DNA of 64,000 bases from Hybos culiciformis (Eukaryota > Arthropoda > Insecta > Diptera > Hybotidae), in the NCBI GenBank assembly GCA_964007475.1, contig CAXFZM010000106.1, positions 7,501 through 71,500 of the forward strand, given 5' to 3'. The position numbers and the translations under genes were made by a program. Under the pieces are notes generated by a model. It searched no databases. It saw nothing but the letters and a program-made list of their open reading frames with translations, and was not told the origin of the DNA. Each line of letters opens with the position of its first letter. The first letter of the stretch is position 1. This document shows, in pieces, positions 9,790 to 23,535 of the stretch.

Positions 9790-11258
9790 GGCTTAAATTA
9801 AAGCTCTAGAAATTACACTTCTTTCTGTGCAATTTTTATGAAAATCGGTTTTCTAGATCCGGAGAAATAAACGATAAGGTGAGCAAACCCCCTAACTTTA
9901 ACACATAAAATGTTGACTTTGGGCTGGTTTTTTGTTCATTACTCCGGCTCCAGACCTCGGAGAACCTCCGTTTTTGGCTTAAATTAAAGGTCTAGAAATT
10001 ACGCTTCTTTCTGTGCAATTTTTATGAAAATCGGTTTTCTAGATCCGGAGAAATAAACGATAAGGTGAGCAAACCCCCTAACTTTAACACATAAAATGTT
10101 GACTTTGGGCTGGTTTTTTGTTCATTACTCCGGCTCCAGACCTCGGAGAACCTCCGTTTTTGGCTTAAATTAAAGGTCTAGAAATTACGCTTCTTTCTGT
10201 GCAATTTTTATGAAAATCGGTTTTCTAGATCCGGAGAAATAAACGATAAGGTGAGCAAACCCCCTAACTTTAACACATAAAATGTTGACTTTGGGCTGGT
10301 TTTTTGTTCATTACTCCGGCTCCAGACTTCGGCGGACCTCCGTTTTTGGCTTAAATTAAAGGTCTAGAAATTACGCTTCTTTCTGTGCAATTTTTATGAA
10401 AATCGGTTTTATAGATCCGGAGAAATAAACGATAAGGTGAGCAAACCCCCTAACTTTAACACATAAAATGTTGACTTTGGACTGGTTCATTACTCCGGAG
10501 AACCTCCGTTTTTGGCTTAAATTAAAGGTCTAGAAATTACGCTTCTTTCTGTGCAATTTTTATGAAAATCGGTTTTATAGATCCGGAGAAATAAACGATA
10601 AGGTGAGCAAACCCCCTAACTTTAACACATAAAATGTTGACTTTGGGCTGGTTTTTTGTTCATTACTCCGGCTCCAGACCTCGGAGAACCTCCGTTTTTG
10701 GCGTAAATTAAAGGTCTAGAAATTACGCTTCTTTCTGTGCAATTTTTATGAAAATCGGTTTTCTAGATCCGGAGAAATAAACGATAAGGTGAGCAAACCC
10801 CCTAACTTTAACACATAAAATGTTGACTTTGGACTGGTTTTTTGTTCATTACTCCGGCTCTAGACTTCGGCGAACCTCCGTTTTTGGCTTAAATTAAAGG
10901 TCTAGAAATTACGCTTCTTTCTGTGCAATTTTTATGAAAATCGGTTTTCTAGATCCGGAGAAATAAACGATAAGGTGAGCAAACCCCCTAACTTTAACAC
11001 ATAAAATGTTGACTTTGGACTGGTTTTTTGTTCATTACTCCGGCTCCAGACCTCGGAGAACCTCCGTTTTTTGGCTTAAATTAAAGGTCTAGAAATTACG
11101 CTTCTTTCTGTGCAATTTTTATGAAAATCGGTTTTCTAGATCCGGAGAAATAAACGATAAGGTGAGCAAACCCCCTAACTTTAACACATAAAATGTTGAC
11201 TTTGGGCTGGTTTTTTGTTCATTACTCCGGCTCCAGACTTCGGCGGACCTCCGTTTTT
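9790..11258 (+). repeat. Partial third copy of the twelve-monomer unit, containing an internal deletion
   Basis: Eight monomers carry part of the same marker series: AAGCTCT at the start, GGCGTAAATT at 10700, CTTCGGCGAAC near 10864 and the six-T run at 11067-11072. The order ends early, with another AAGCTCT monomer starting at 11259. The fourth monomer has lost 20 bp (annotated separately), so the GGCGTAAATT spacing to the previous copy is 2213 bp rather than 2232. Confidence 0.75.
10348..10513 (+). repeat. Satellite monomer with 20-bp deletion (166 bp)
   Basis: The end of this monomer reads GGACTGGTTCATTACTCCGG followed directly by AGAACCTCCG. Against the consensus it lacks seven bases of the T tract and thirteen bases covering CTCCAGACCTCGG. 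The second loss lies between similar TCCGG and CTCGG motifs and removes one arm of the hairpin region. I see this deletion only once in the window. Confidence 0.9.
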
Positions 11259-13490
11259 GGCTTAAATTAAAGCTCTAGAAATTACACTTCTTTCTGTGCA
11301 ATTTTTATGAAAATCGGTTTTCTAGATCCGGAGAAATAAACGATAAGGTGAGCAAACCCCCTAACTTTAACACATAAAATGTTGACTTTGGGCTGGTTTT
11401 TTGTTCATTACTCCGGCTCCAGACCTCGGAGAACCTCCGTTTTTGGCTTAAATTAAAGGTCTAGAAATTACGCTTCTTTATGTGCAATTTTTATGAAAAT
11501 CGGTTTTCTAGATCCGGAGAAATAAACGATAAGGTGAGCAAACCCCCTAACTTTAACACATAAAATGTTGACTTTGGGCTGGTTTTTTGTTCATTACTCC
11601 GGCTCCAGACCTCGGAGAACCTCCGTTTTTGGCTTAAATTAAAGGTCTAGAAATTACGCTTCTTTCTGTGCAATTTTTATCAAAATCGGTTTTCTAGATC
11701 CGGAGAAATAAACGATAAGGTGAGCAAACCCCCTAACTTTAACACATAAAATGTTGACTTTGGACTGGTTTCTTGTTCATTACTCCGGCTCCAGACCTCG
11801 GAGAACCTCCGTTTTTGGCTTAAATTAAAGGTCTAGAAATTACGCTTCTTTCTGTGCAATTTTTACGAAAATCGGTTTTCTAGATCCGGAGAAATAAACG
11901 ATAAGGTGAGCAAACCCCCTAACTTTAACACATAAAATATTGACTTTGGGCTGGTTTTTTGTTCATTACTCCGGCTCCAGACTTCGGCGGACCTCCGTTT
12001 TTGGCTTAAATTAAAGGTCTAGAAATTACGCTTCTTTCTGTGCAATTTTTATGAAAATCGGTTTTATAGATCCGGATAAAAAAACGATAAGGTGAGCAAA
12101 CCCCCTAACTTTAACACATAAAATGTTGACTTTGGGCTGGTTTTTTGTTCATTACTCCGGCTCCAGACCTCGGAGAACCTCCGTTTTTGGCTTAAATTAA
12201 AGGTCTAGAAATTACGCTTCTTTCTGTGCAATTTTTATGAAAATCGGTTTTCTAGATCCGGAGAAATAAACGATAAGGTGAGCAAACCCCCTAACTTTAA
12301 CACATAAAATGTTGACTTTGGGCTGGTTTTTTGTTCATTACTCCGGCTCCAGACCTCGGAGAACCTCCGTTTTTGGCTTAAATTAAAGGTCTAGAAATTA
12401 CGCTTCTTTCTGTGCAATTTTTATGAAAATCGGTTTTCTAGATCCGGAGAAATAAACGATAAGGTGATCAAACCCCCTAACTTTAACACATAAAATGTTG
12501 ACTTTGGGCTGGTTTTTTGTTCATTACTCCGGCTCCAGACCTCGGAGAACCTCCGTTTTTGGCTTAAATTAAAGGTCTAGAAATTACGCTTCTTTCTGTG
12601 CAATTTTTATCAAAATCGGTTTTCTAGATCCGGAGAAATAAACGATAAGGTGAGCAAACCCCCTAACTTTAACACATAAAATGTTGACTTTGGGCTGGTT
12701 TTTTGTTCATTACTCCGGCTCCAGACCTCGGAGAACCTCCGTTTTTGGCTTAAATTAAAGGTCTAGAAATTACGCTTCTTTCTGTGCAATTTTCATGAAA
12801 ATCGGTTTTCTAGATCCGGAGAAATAAACGATAAGGTGAGCAAACCCCCTAACTTTAACACATAAAATGTTGACTTTGGGCTGGTTTTTTGTTCATTACT
12901 CCGGCTCCAGACCTCGGAGAACCTCCGTTTTTGGCTTAAATTAAAGGTCTAGAAATTACGCTTCTTTCTGTGCAATTTTTATGAAAATCGGTTATCTAGA
13001 TCCGGAGAAATAAACGATAAGGTGATCAAACCCCCTAACTTTAACACATAAAATGTTGACTTTGGGCTGGTTTTTTGTTCATTACTCCGGCTCCAGACCT
13101 CGGAGAACCTCCGTTTTTGGCTTAAATTAAAGGTCTAGAAATTACGCTTCTTTCTGTGCAATTTTTATCAAAATCGGTTTTCTAGATCCGGAGAAATAAA
13201 CGATAAGGTGAGCAAACCCCCTAACTTTAACACATAAAATGTTGACTTTGGGCTGGTTTTTTGTTCATTACTCCGGCTCCAGACCTCGGAGAACCTCCGT
13301 TTTTGGCTTGAATTAAAGGTCTAGAAATTACGCTTCTTTCTGTGCAATTTTTATGAAAATCGGTTTTCTGGATCCGGAGAAGTAAACGATAAGGTGAGCA
13401 AACCCCCTAACTTTAACACATAAAATGTTGACTTTGGGCTGGTTTTTTGTTCATTACTCCGGCTCCAGACTTCGGCGGACCTCCGTTTTT
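11259..13490 (+). repeat. Twelve low-diversity satellite monomers
   Basis: These monomers are close to consensus and carry scattered markers rather than a clear longer unit. Examples are TTATCAAAATCGG (near 11678, 12608 and 13168), GTGATCAAAC (12466 and 13023) and GGTTATCTAG (12991). The same markers later become linked components of the 18-monomer unit at 20.7-34.1 kb. The stretch may therefore preserve a less organised relative of that unit. No gene or insertion is present. Confidence 0.7.
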
Positions 13491-16400
13491 GGCTTAAATT
13501 AAAGGTCTAGAAATTACGATTCTTTCTGTGCAATTTTTATGAAAATCGGTTTTCTAGATCCGGAGAAATAAACGATAAGGTGAGCAAACTCCCTAACTTT
13601 AACACCTAAAATGTTGACTTTGGGCTGGTTTTTTGTTCATTACTCCGGCTCCAGACCTCGGAGAACTTCCGTTTTTGGCTTAAATTAAAGGTCTAGAAAT
13701 TACGCTTCTTTCTATGCAATTTTTATGAAAATCGGTTTTCTAGATCCGGAGAAATAAACGATAAAGTGAGCAAACCCCCTAACTTTAACACATAAAATGT
13801 TGACTTTGGGCTGGTTTTTTGTTCATTACTCCGGCTCCAGACTTCGGCGGACCTCCGTTTTTGGCTTAAATTAAAGGTCTAGAAATTACGATTCTTTCTG
13901 TGCAATTTTTATGACAATCGGTTTTCTAGATCCGGAGAAATAAACGATAAGGTGAGCAAACTCCCTAACTTTAACACCTAAAATGTTGACTTTGGGCTGG
14001 TTTTTTGTTCATTACTCCGGCTCCAGACATCGGAGAACCTCCGTTTTTGGCTTGAATTAAAGGTCTAGAACTTACGCTTCTTTTGGTGCAATTTTTATGA
14101 AAATCAGTTTTCTAGATCCGGAGAAATAAACGATAAGGTGAGCAAACCCCCTAACTTTAACACATAAAATGTTGACCTTGGGCTGGTTTCTTGTTCATTA
14201 CTCCGGCTCCAGACCTTGGAGAACCTCCGTTTTTGGCTTAAATTAAAGGTCTAGAAATTACGCTTCTTTCTGTGCAATTTTTATGTAAATCGGTTTTCTA
14301 GATCCGGAGAAATAAACGATAAGGTGAGCAAACTCCCTAACTTTAACACATAAAATGTTAATTTTGGGCTGGTTTTTTGTTCATTACTCCGGCTCCAGAC
14401 CACGGAGAACCTCCGTTTTTGGCTTAAATTAAAGGTCTAGAAATTACGCTTCTTTCTGTGCAATTTTTATGAAAATCGGTTTTCTAGATCCGGAGAAATA
14501 AACGATAAGGTGAGCAAACCCCCTAACTTTAACACATAAAATGTTGACCTTGGGCTGGTTTCTTGTTCATTACTCCGGCTCCAGACCTCGGAGAACCTCC
14601 GTTTTTGGCTTAAATTAAAGGTCTAGAAATTACGCTTCTTTCTGTGCAATTTTTATGTAAATCGGTTTTCTAGATCCGGAGAAATAAACGATAAGGTGAG
14701 CAAACCCCCTAACTTTAACATATAAAATGTTGACTTTGGGCCGGTTTTTTGTTCATTACTCCGGCTTTAGACTTCGGCGGACCTCCGTTTTTAGCTTAAA
14801 TTAAAGGTCTAGAAATTACGCTTCTTTCTGTGCAATTTTTATGAAAATCGGTTTTCTAGATCCGGAGAAGTAAACGATAAGGTGAGCAAACCCCCTAACT
14901 TTAACACATAAAATGTTGACTTTGGGCTGGTTTTTTGTTCATTACTCCGGCTCTAGACCTCGGAGAACCTCCGTTTTTGGCTTAAATTAAAGGTCTAGAA
15001 ATTACGCTTCTTTCTGTGCAATTTTTATGAAAATCGGTTTTCTAGATCCGGAGAAATAAACGATAAGGTGAGCAAACCCCCTAACTTTAACACATAAAAT
15101 GTTGACTTTGGGCTGGTTTTTTGTTCATTACTCCGGCTCCAGACTTCGGCGGACCTCCGTTTTTGGCTTAAATTAAAGGTCTAGAAATTACGCTTCTTTC
15201 TGTGCAATTTTTATGAAAATCGGTTTTCTAGATCCAGAGAAATAAACGATAAGGTGAGCAAATTCCCTAACTTTAACACATAAAATGTTGACTTTGGGCT
15301 GGTTTTTTGTTCATTACTCCGGCTCCAGACTTCGGCGGACCTCCGTTTTTGGCTTAAATTAAAGGTCTAGAAATTACGCTTCTTTCTGTGCAATTTTTAT
15401 GAAAATCGGTTTTTTAGATCCGGAGAAATAAACGATAAGGTGAGCAAACTCCCTAACTTTAACACATAAAATGTTGACTTTGGGCTGGTTTTTTGTTCAT
15501 TACTCCGGCTCCAGACTTCGGCGGACCTCCGTTTTTAGCTTAAATTAAAGGTCTAGAAATTACGCTTCTTTCTGTGCAATTTTTATGAAAATCGGTTTTC
15601 TAGATCCGGAGAAGTAAACGATAAGGTGAGCAAACCCCCTAGCTTTAACACATAAAATGTTGACTTTGGGCTGGTTTTTTGTTCATTACTCCGGCTCTAG
15701 ACCTCGGAGAACCTCCGTTTTCGGCTTAAATTAAAGGTCTAGAAATTACGCTTCTTTCTGTGCAATTTTTATAAAAATCGGTTTTCTAGATCCAGAGAAA
15801 TAAACGATAAGGTGAGCAAACCCCCTAACTTTAACACATAAAATGTTGACTTTGGGCTGGTTTTTTGTTCATTACTCCGGCTCTAGACCTCGGAGAACCT
15901 CCGTTTTTGGCTTAAATTAAAGGTCTAGAAATTACGCTTCTTTCTGTGCAATTTTTATGAAAATCGGTTTTCTAGATCCGGAGAAATAAACGATAAGGTG
16001 AGCAAACCCCCTAACTTTAACACCTAAAATGTTGACTTTGGGCTGGTTTTTTGTTCATTACTCCGGCTCCAGACCTCGGAGAACTTCCGTTTTTGGCTTA
16101 AATTAAAGGTCTAGAAATTACGCTTCTTTCTGTGCAATTTTTATGAAAATCGGTTTTCTAGATCCGGAGAAATAAACGATAAGGTGAGCAAACCCCCTAA
16201 CTTTAACACATAAAATGTTGAGTTTGGGCTGGTTTTTTGTTCATTACTCCGGCTCTAGACCTCGGAGAACCTCCGTTTTTGGCTTAAATTAAAGGTCTAG
16301 AAATTACGCTTCTTTCTGTGCAATTTTTTATGAAAATCGGTTTTCTAGATCCGGAGAAATAAACGATAAGGTGAGCAAACTCCCTAACTTTAACACATAA

Positions 16401-19400
16401 AATGTTAATTTTGGGCTGGTTTTTTGTTCATTACTCCGGCTCCAGACCACGGAGAACCTCCGTTTTTGGCTTAAATTAAAGGTCTAGAAATTACGCTTCT
16501 TTCTGTGCAATTTTTATGTAAATCGGTTTTCTAGATCCGGAGAAATAAACGATAAGGTGAGCAAACTCCCTAACTTTAACACATAAAATGTTGACTTTGG
16601 GCTGGTTTTTTGTTCATTACTCCGGCTCCAAACTTCGGCGGACCTCCGTTTTTGGCTTAAATTAAAGGTCTAGAATTTACGCTTCTTTCTGTGCAATTTT
16701 TATGAAAATCGGTTTTCTAGATCCGGAGAAATAAACGATAAGGTGAGCAAACCCCCTAACTTTAACACCTAAAATGTTGACTTTGGGCTGGTTTTTTGTT
16801 CATTACTCCGGCTCCAGACCTCGGAGAGCCTCCGTTTTTGGCTTAAATTAAAGGTCTAGAAATTACGCTTCTTTCTGTGCAATTTTTATGAAAATCGGTT
16901 TTCTAGATCCGTAGAAGTAAACGATAAGGTGAGCAAACCCCCTAACTTTAACACATAAAATGTTGACTTTGGGCTGGTTTTTTGTTCATTACTCCGGCTC
17001 TAGACCTCGGAGAACCTCCGTTTTTGGCTTAAATTAAAGGTCTAGAAATTACGCTTCTTTCTCTGCAATTTTTATGTAAATCGGTTTTCTAGATCCGGAG
17101 AAATAAACGATAAGGTGAGCAAACCCCCTAACTTTAACACATAAAATGTTGACTTTGGGCTGGTTTTTTGTTCATTACTCCGGCTCCAGACCTCGGAGAA
17201 CTTCCGTTTTTGGCTTAAATTAAAGGTCTAGAAATTACGCTTCTTTCTGTGCAATTTTTATGAAAATCGGTTTTCTAGATCCGGAGAAATAAACGATAAG
17301 GTGAGCAAACTCCCTAACTTTAACACCTAAAATGTTGACTTTGGGCTGGTTTTTTGTTCATTACTCCGGCTCCAGACCTCGGAGAACCTCCGTTTTTGGC
17401 TTGAATTAAAGGTCTAGAAATTACGCTTCTTTCTGTGCAATTTTTATGAAAATCGGTTTTCTGGATCCGGAGAAGTAAACGATAAGGTGAGCAAACCCCC
17501 TAACTTTAACACATAAAATGTTGACTTTGGGCTGGTTTTTTGTTCATTACTCCGGCTCTAGACCTCGGAGAACCTCCGTTTTTGGCTTAAATTAAAGGTC
17601 TAGAAATTACGCTTCTTTCTCTGCAATTTTTATGAAAATCGGTTTTCTAGATCCGGAGAAATAAACGATAAGGTGAGCAAACCCCCTAACTTTAACACAT
17701 AAAATGTTGACTTTGGGCTGGTTTTTTGTTCATTACTCCGGCTCCAGACCTCGGAGAACTTCCGTTTTTGGCTTAAATTAAAGGTCTAGAAATTACGCTT
17801 CTTTCTGTGCAATTTTTATGAAAATCGGTTTTCTAGATCCGGAGAAATAAACGATAAGGTGAGCAAACCCCCTAACTTTAACACCTAAAATGTTGACTTT
17901 GGGCTGGTTTTTTGTTCATTACTCCGGCTCCAGACCTCGGAGAACTTCCGTTTTTGGCTTAAATTAAAGGTCTAGAAATTACGCTTCTTTCTGTGCAATT
18001 TTTATGAAAATCGGTTTTCTAGATCCGGAGAAATAAACGATAAGGTGAGCAAACCCCCTAACTTTAACACATAAAATGTTGAGTTTGGGCTGGTTTTTTG
18101 TTCATTACTCCGGCTCTAGACCTCGGAGAACCTCCGTTTTTGGCTTAAATTAAAAGTCTAGAAATTACGCTTCTTTCTGTGCAATTTTTATGAAAATCGG
18201 TTTTCTAGATCCGGAGAAATAAACGATAAGGTGAGCAAACTCCCTAACTTTAACACATAAAATGTTGACTTTGGGCTGGTTTTTTGTTCATTACTCCGGC
18301 TCCAGACTTCGGCGGACCTCCGTTTTTGGCTTAAATTAAAGGTCTAGAAATTACGCTTCTTTCTGTGCAATTTTTATGAAAATCGGTTTTCTAGATCCGG
18401 AGAAATAAACGATAAGGTGAGCAAACCCCCTAACTTTAACACATAAAATGTTGACTTTGGGCTGGTTTTTTGTTCATTACTCCGGCTCCAGACTTCGGCG
18501 GACCTCCGTTTTTGGCTTAAATTAAAGGTCTAGAAATTACGCTTCTTTCTGTGCAATTTTTATGAAAATCGGTTTTCTAGATCCAGAGAAATAAACGATA
18601 AGGTGAGCAAATTCCCTAACTTTAACACATAAAATGTTGACTTTGGGCTGGTTTTTTGTTCATTACTCCGGCTCCAGACTTCGGCGGACCTCCGTTTTTG
18701 GCTTAAATTAAAGGTCTAGAAATTACGCTTCTTTCTGTGCAATTTTTATGAAAATCGGTTTTTTAGATCCGGAGAAATAAACGATAAGGTGAGCAAACTC
18801 CCTAACTTTAACACATAAAATGTTGACTTTGGGCTGGTTTTTTGTTCATTACTCCGGCTCCAGACTTCGGCGGACCTCCGTTTTTAGCTTAAATTAAAGG
18901 TCTAGAAATTACGCTTCTTTCTGTGCAATTTTTATGAAAATCGGTTTTCTAGATCCGGAGAAGTAAACGATAAGGTGAGCAAACCCCCTAGCTTTAACAC
19001 ATAAAATGTTGACTTTGGGCTGGTTTTTTGTTCATTACTCCGGCTCTAGACCTCGGAGAACCTCCGTTTTCGGCTTAAATTAAAGGTCTAGAAATTACGC
19101 TTCTTTCTGTGCAATTTTTATAAAAATCGGTTTTCTAGATCCAGAGAAATAAACGATAAGGTGAGCAAACCCCCTAACTTTAACACATAAAATGTTGACT
19201 TTGGGCTGGTTTTTTGTTCATTACTCCGGCTCTAGACCTCGGAGAACCTCCGTTTTTGGCTTAAATTAAAGGTCTAGAAATTACGCTTCTTTCTGTGCAA
19301 TTTTTATGAAAATCGGTTTTCTAGATCCGGAGAAATAAACGATAAGGTGAGCAAACCCCCTAACTTTAACACCTAAAATGTTGACTTTGGGCTGGTTTTT

Positions 19401-20745
19401 TGTTCATTACTCCGGCTCCAGACCTCGGAGAACTTCCGTTTTTGGCTTAAATTAAAGGTCTAGAAATTACGCTTCTTTCTGTGCAATTTTTATGAAAATC
19501 GGTTTTCTAGATCCGGAGAAATAAACGATAAGGTGAGCAAACTCCCTAACTTTAACACATAAAATGTTAATTTTGGGCTGGTTTTTTGTTCATTACTCCG
19601 GCTCCAGACCACGGAGAACCTCCGTTTTTGGCTTAAATTAAAGGTCTAGAAATTACGCTTCTTTCTGTGCAATTTTTATGTAAATCGGTTTTCTAGATCC
19701 GGAGAAATAAACGATAAGGTGAGCAAACTCTCTAACTTTAACACATAAAATGTTGACTTTGGGCTGGTTTTTTGTTCATTACTCCGGCTCCAAACTTCGG
19801 CGGACCTCCGTTTTTGGCTTAAATTAAAGGTCTAGAATTTACGCTTCTTTCTGTGCAATTTTTATGAAAATCGGTTTTCTAGATCCGGAGAAATAAACGA
19901 TAAGGTGAGCAAACCCCCTAACTTTAACACCTAAAATGTTGACTTTGGGCTGGTTTTTTGTTCATTACTCCGGCTCCAGACCTCGGAGAGCCTCCGTTTT
20001 TGGCTTAAATTAAAGGTCTAGAAATTACGCTTCTTTCTGTGCAATTTTTATGAAAATCGGTTTTCTAGATCCGTAGAAGTAAACGATAAGGTGAGCAAAC
20101 CCCCTAACTTTAACACATAAAATGTTGACTTTGGGCTGGTTTTTTGTTCATTACTCCGGCTCTAGACCTCGGAGAACCTCCGTTTTTGGCTTAAATTAAA
20201 GGTCTAGAAATTACGCTTCTTTCTCTGCAATTTTTATGTAAATCGGTTTTCTAGATCCGGAGAAATAAACGATAAGGTGAGCAAACCCCCTAACTTTAAC
20301 ACATAAAATGTTGACTTTGGGCTGGTTTTTTGTTCATTACTCCGGCTCCAGACCTCGGAGAACTTCCGTTTTTGGCTTAAATTAAAGGTCTAGAAATTAC
20401 GCTTCTTTCTGTGCAATTTTTATGAAAATCGGTTTTCTGGATCCGGAGAAGTAAACGATAAGGTGAGCAAACCCCCTAACTTTAACACATAAAATGTTGA
20501 CTTTGGGCTGGTTTTTTGTTCATTACTCCGGCTCTAGACCTCGGAGAACCTCCGTTTTTGGCTTAAATTAAAGGTCTAGAAATTACGCTTCTTTCTCTGC
20601 AATTTTTATGAAAATCGGTTTTCTAGATCCGGAGAAATAAACGATAAGGTGAGCAAACCCCCTAACTTTAACACATAAAATGTTGACTTTGGGCTGGTTT
20701 TTTGTTCATTACTTTGGCTCCAGACCTCGGAGAACTTCCGTTTTT
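13491..20745 (+). repeat. Large satellite duplication, copy 1 (39 monomers)
   Basis: This segment is repeated at 34137-41576. It opens with seven to eight monomers matching the first half of the 18-monomer unit: TACGATTC, CTATGCAAT, GACAATCGG, CTTTTGGTG, TTAATTTTGGG with GACCACGG, and GGCCGG with CTTTAGAC. It continues with a 17-18-monomer unit marked by CAAATTCCC (15259 and 18608), CCTAGCTTT (near 15638 and 18988), TTTTCGGC and TATAAAAATCGG. It closes with the rare ACTTTGGCTC at 20711. An extra T at 16324-16329 is not shared with the other copy. Within the segment the first unit spans 18 monomers between CAAATTCCC markers. Confidence 0.88.
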
Positions 20746-23535
20746 GGCTTAAATTAAAGGTCTAGAAATTACGCTTCTTTCTGTGCAATTTTTATCAAAA
20801 TCGGTTTTCTAGATCCGGAGAAATAAACGATAAGGTGAGCAAACCCCCTAACTTTAACACATAAAATGTTGACTTTGGGCTGGTTTTTTGTTCATTACTC
20901 CGGCTCCAGACCTCGGAGAACCTCCGTTTTTGGCTTAAATTAAAGGTCTAGAAATTACGCTTCTTTCTGTGCAATTTTTATGTAAATCGGTTTTCTAGAT
21001 CCGGAGAAATAAACGATAAGGTGAGCAAACTCCCTAACTTTAACACATAAAATGTTAATTTTGGGCTGGTTTTTTGTTCATTACTCCGGCTCCAGACCAC
21101 GGAGAACCTCCGTTTTTGGCTTAAATTAAAGGTCTAGAAATTACGCTTCTTTCTGTGCAATTTTTATCAAAATCGGTTTTCTAGATCCGGAGAAATAAAC
21201 GATAAGGTGAGCAAACCCCCTAACTTTAACACATAAAATGTTGACTTTGGGCTGGTTTTTTGTTCATTACTCCGGCTCCAGACCTCGGAGAACCTCCGTT
21301 TTTGGCTTAAATTAAAGGTCTAGAAATTACGCTTCTTTCTGTGCAATTTTTATGAAAATCGGTTTTCTAGATCCGGAGAAATAAACGATAAGGTGAGCAA
21401 ACCCCCTAACTTTAACACATAAAATGTTGACTTTGGGCTGGTTTTTTGTTCATTACTCCGGCTCCAGACCTCGGAGAACCTCCGTTTTTGGCTTAAATTA
21501 AAGGTCTAGAAATTACGCTTCTTTCTGTGCAATTTTTATGAAAATCGGTTATCTAGATCCGGAGAAATAAACGATAAGGTGATCAAACCCCCTAACTTTA
21601 ACACATAAAATGTTGACTTTGGGCTGGTTTTTTGTTCATTACTCCGGCTCCAGACCTCGGAGAACCTCCGTTTTTGGCTTAAATTAAAGGTCTAGAAATT
21701 ACGCTTCTTTCTGTGCAATTTTTATGAAAATCGGTTATCTAGATCCGGAGAAATAAACGATAAGGTGATCAAACCCCCTAACTTTAACACATAAAATGTT
21801 GACTTTGGGCTGGTTTTTTGTTCATTACTCCGGCTCCAGACCTCGGAGAACCTCCGTTTTTGGCTTAAATTAAAGGTCTAGAAATTACGCTTCTTTCTGT
21901 GCAATTTTTATCAAAATCGGTTTTCTAGATCCGGAGAAATAAACGATAAGGTGAGCAAACCCCCTAACTTTAACACATAAAATGTTGACTTTGGGCTGGT
22001 TTTTTGTTCATTACTCCGGCTCCAGACCTCGGAGAACCTCCGTTTTTGGCTTAAATTAAAGGTCTAGAAATTACGCTTCTTTCTGTGCAATTTTTATGAA
22101 AATCGGTTATCTAGATCCGGAGAAATAAACGATAAGGTGATCAAACCCCCTAACTTTAACACATAAAATGTTGACTTTGGGCTGGTTTTTTGTTCATTAC
22201 TCCGGCTCCAGACCTCGGAGAACCTCCGTTTTTGGCTTAAATTAAAGGTCTAGAAATTACGCTTCTTTCTGTGCAATTTTTATGAAAATCGGTTATCTAG
22301 ATCCGGAGAAATAAACGATAAGGTGATCAAACCCCCTAACTTTAACACATAAAATGTTAATTTTGGGCTGGTTTTTTGTTCATTACTCCGGCTCCAGACC
22401 ACGGAGAACCTCCGTTTTTGGCTTAAATTAAAGGTCTAGAAATTACGCTTCTTTCTGTGCAATTTTTATCAAAATCGGTTTTCTAGATCCGGAGAAATAA
22501 ACGATAAGGTGAGCAAACCCCCTAACTTTAACACATAAAATGTTGACTTTGGGCTGGTTTTTTGTTCATTACTCCGGCTCCAGACCTCGGAGAACCTCCG
22601 TTTTTGGCTTAAATTAAAGGTCTAGAAATTACGCTTCTTTCTGTGCAATTTTTATGAAAATCGGTTTTCTAGATCCGGAGAAATAAACGATAAGGTGAGC
22701 AAACCCCCTAACTTTAACACATAAAATGTTGACTTTGGGCTGGTTTTTTGTTCATTACTCCGGCTCCAGACCTCGGAGAACCTCCGTTTTTGGCTTAAAT
22801 TAAAGGTCTAGAAATTACGCTTCTTTCTGTGCAATTTTTATGAAAATCGGTTTTCTAGATCCGGAGAAATAAACGATAAGGTGAGCAAACCCCCTAACTT
22901 TAACACATAAAATGTTGACTTTGGGCTGGTTTTTTGTTCATTACTCCGGCTCCAGACCTCGGAGAACCTCCGTTTTTGGCTTAAATTAAAGGTCTAGAAA
23001 TTACGCTTCTTTCTGTGCAATTTTTATGAAAATCGGTTATCTAGATCCGGAGAAATAAACGATAAGGTGATCAAACCCCCTAACTTTAACACATAAAATG
23101 TTGACTTTGGGCTGGTTTTTTGTTCATTACTCCGGCTCCAGACCTCGGAGAACCTCCGTTTTTGGCTTAAATTAAAGGTCTAGAAATTACGCTTCTTTCT
23201 GTGCAATTTTTATCAAAATCGGTTTTCTAGATCCGGAGAAATAAACGATAAGGTGAGCAAACCCCCTAACTTTAACACATAAAATGTTGACTTTGGGCTG
23301 GTTTTTTGTTCATTACTCCGGCTCCAGACCTCGGAGAACCTCCGTTTTTGGCTTAAATTAAAGGTCTAGAAATTACGCTTCTTTCTGTGCAATTTTTATG
23401 AAAATCGGTTTTCTAGATCCGGAGAAATAAACGATAAGGTGAGCAAACCCCCTAACTTTAACACATAAAATGTTGACTTTGGGCTGGTTTTTTGTTCATT
23501 ACTCCGGCTCCAGACTTCGGCGGACCTCCGTTTTT
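20746..23535 (+). repeat. Fifteen monomers, rearranged 18-monomer material
   Basis: Two linked substitutions dominate here: GGTTATCTAG at monomer positions 58-67 together with GTGATCAAAC at 90-99. They alternate with monomers carrying TTATCAAAATCGG. Two TTAATTTTGGG plus GACCACGG monomers occur at about 21054 and 22356. The content matches the second half of the 18-monomer unit that follows, but it is shuffled and has only 15 monomers. It probably represents an exchange point between the 17-18-monomer domain on its left and the regular 18-monomer domain on its right. Confidence 0.75.
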
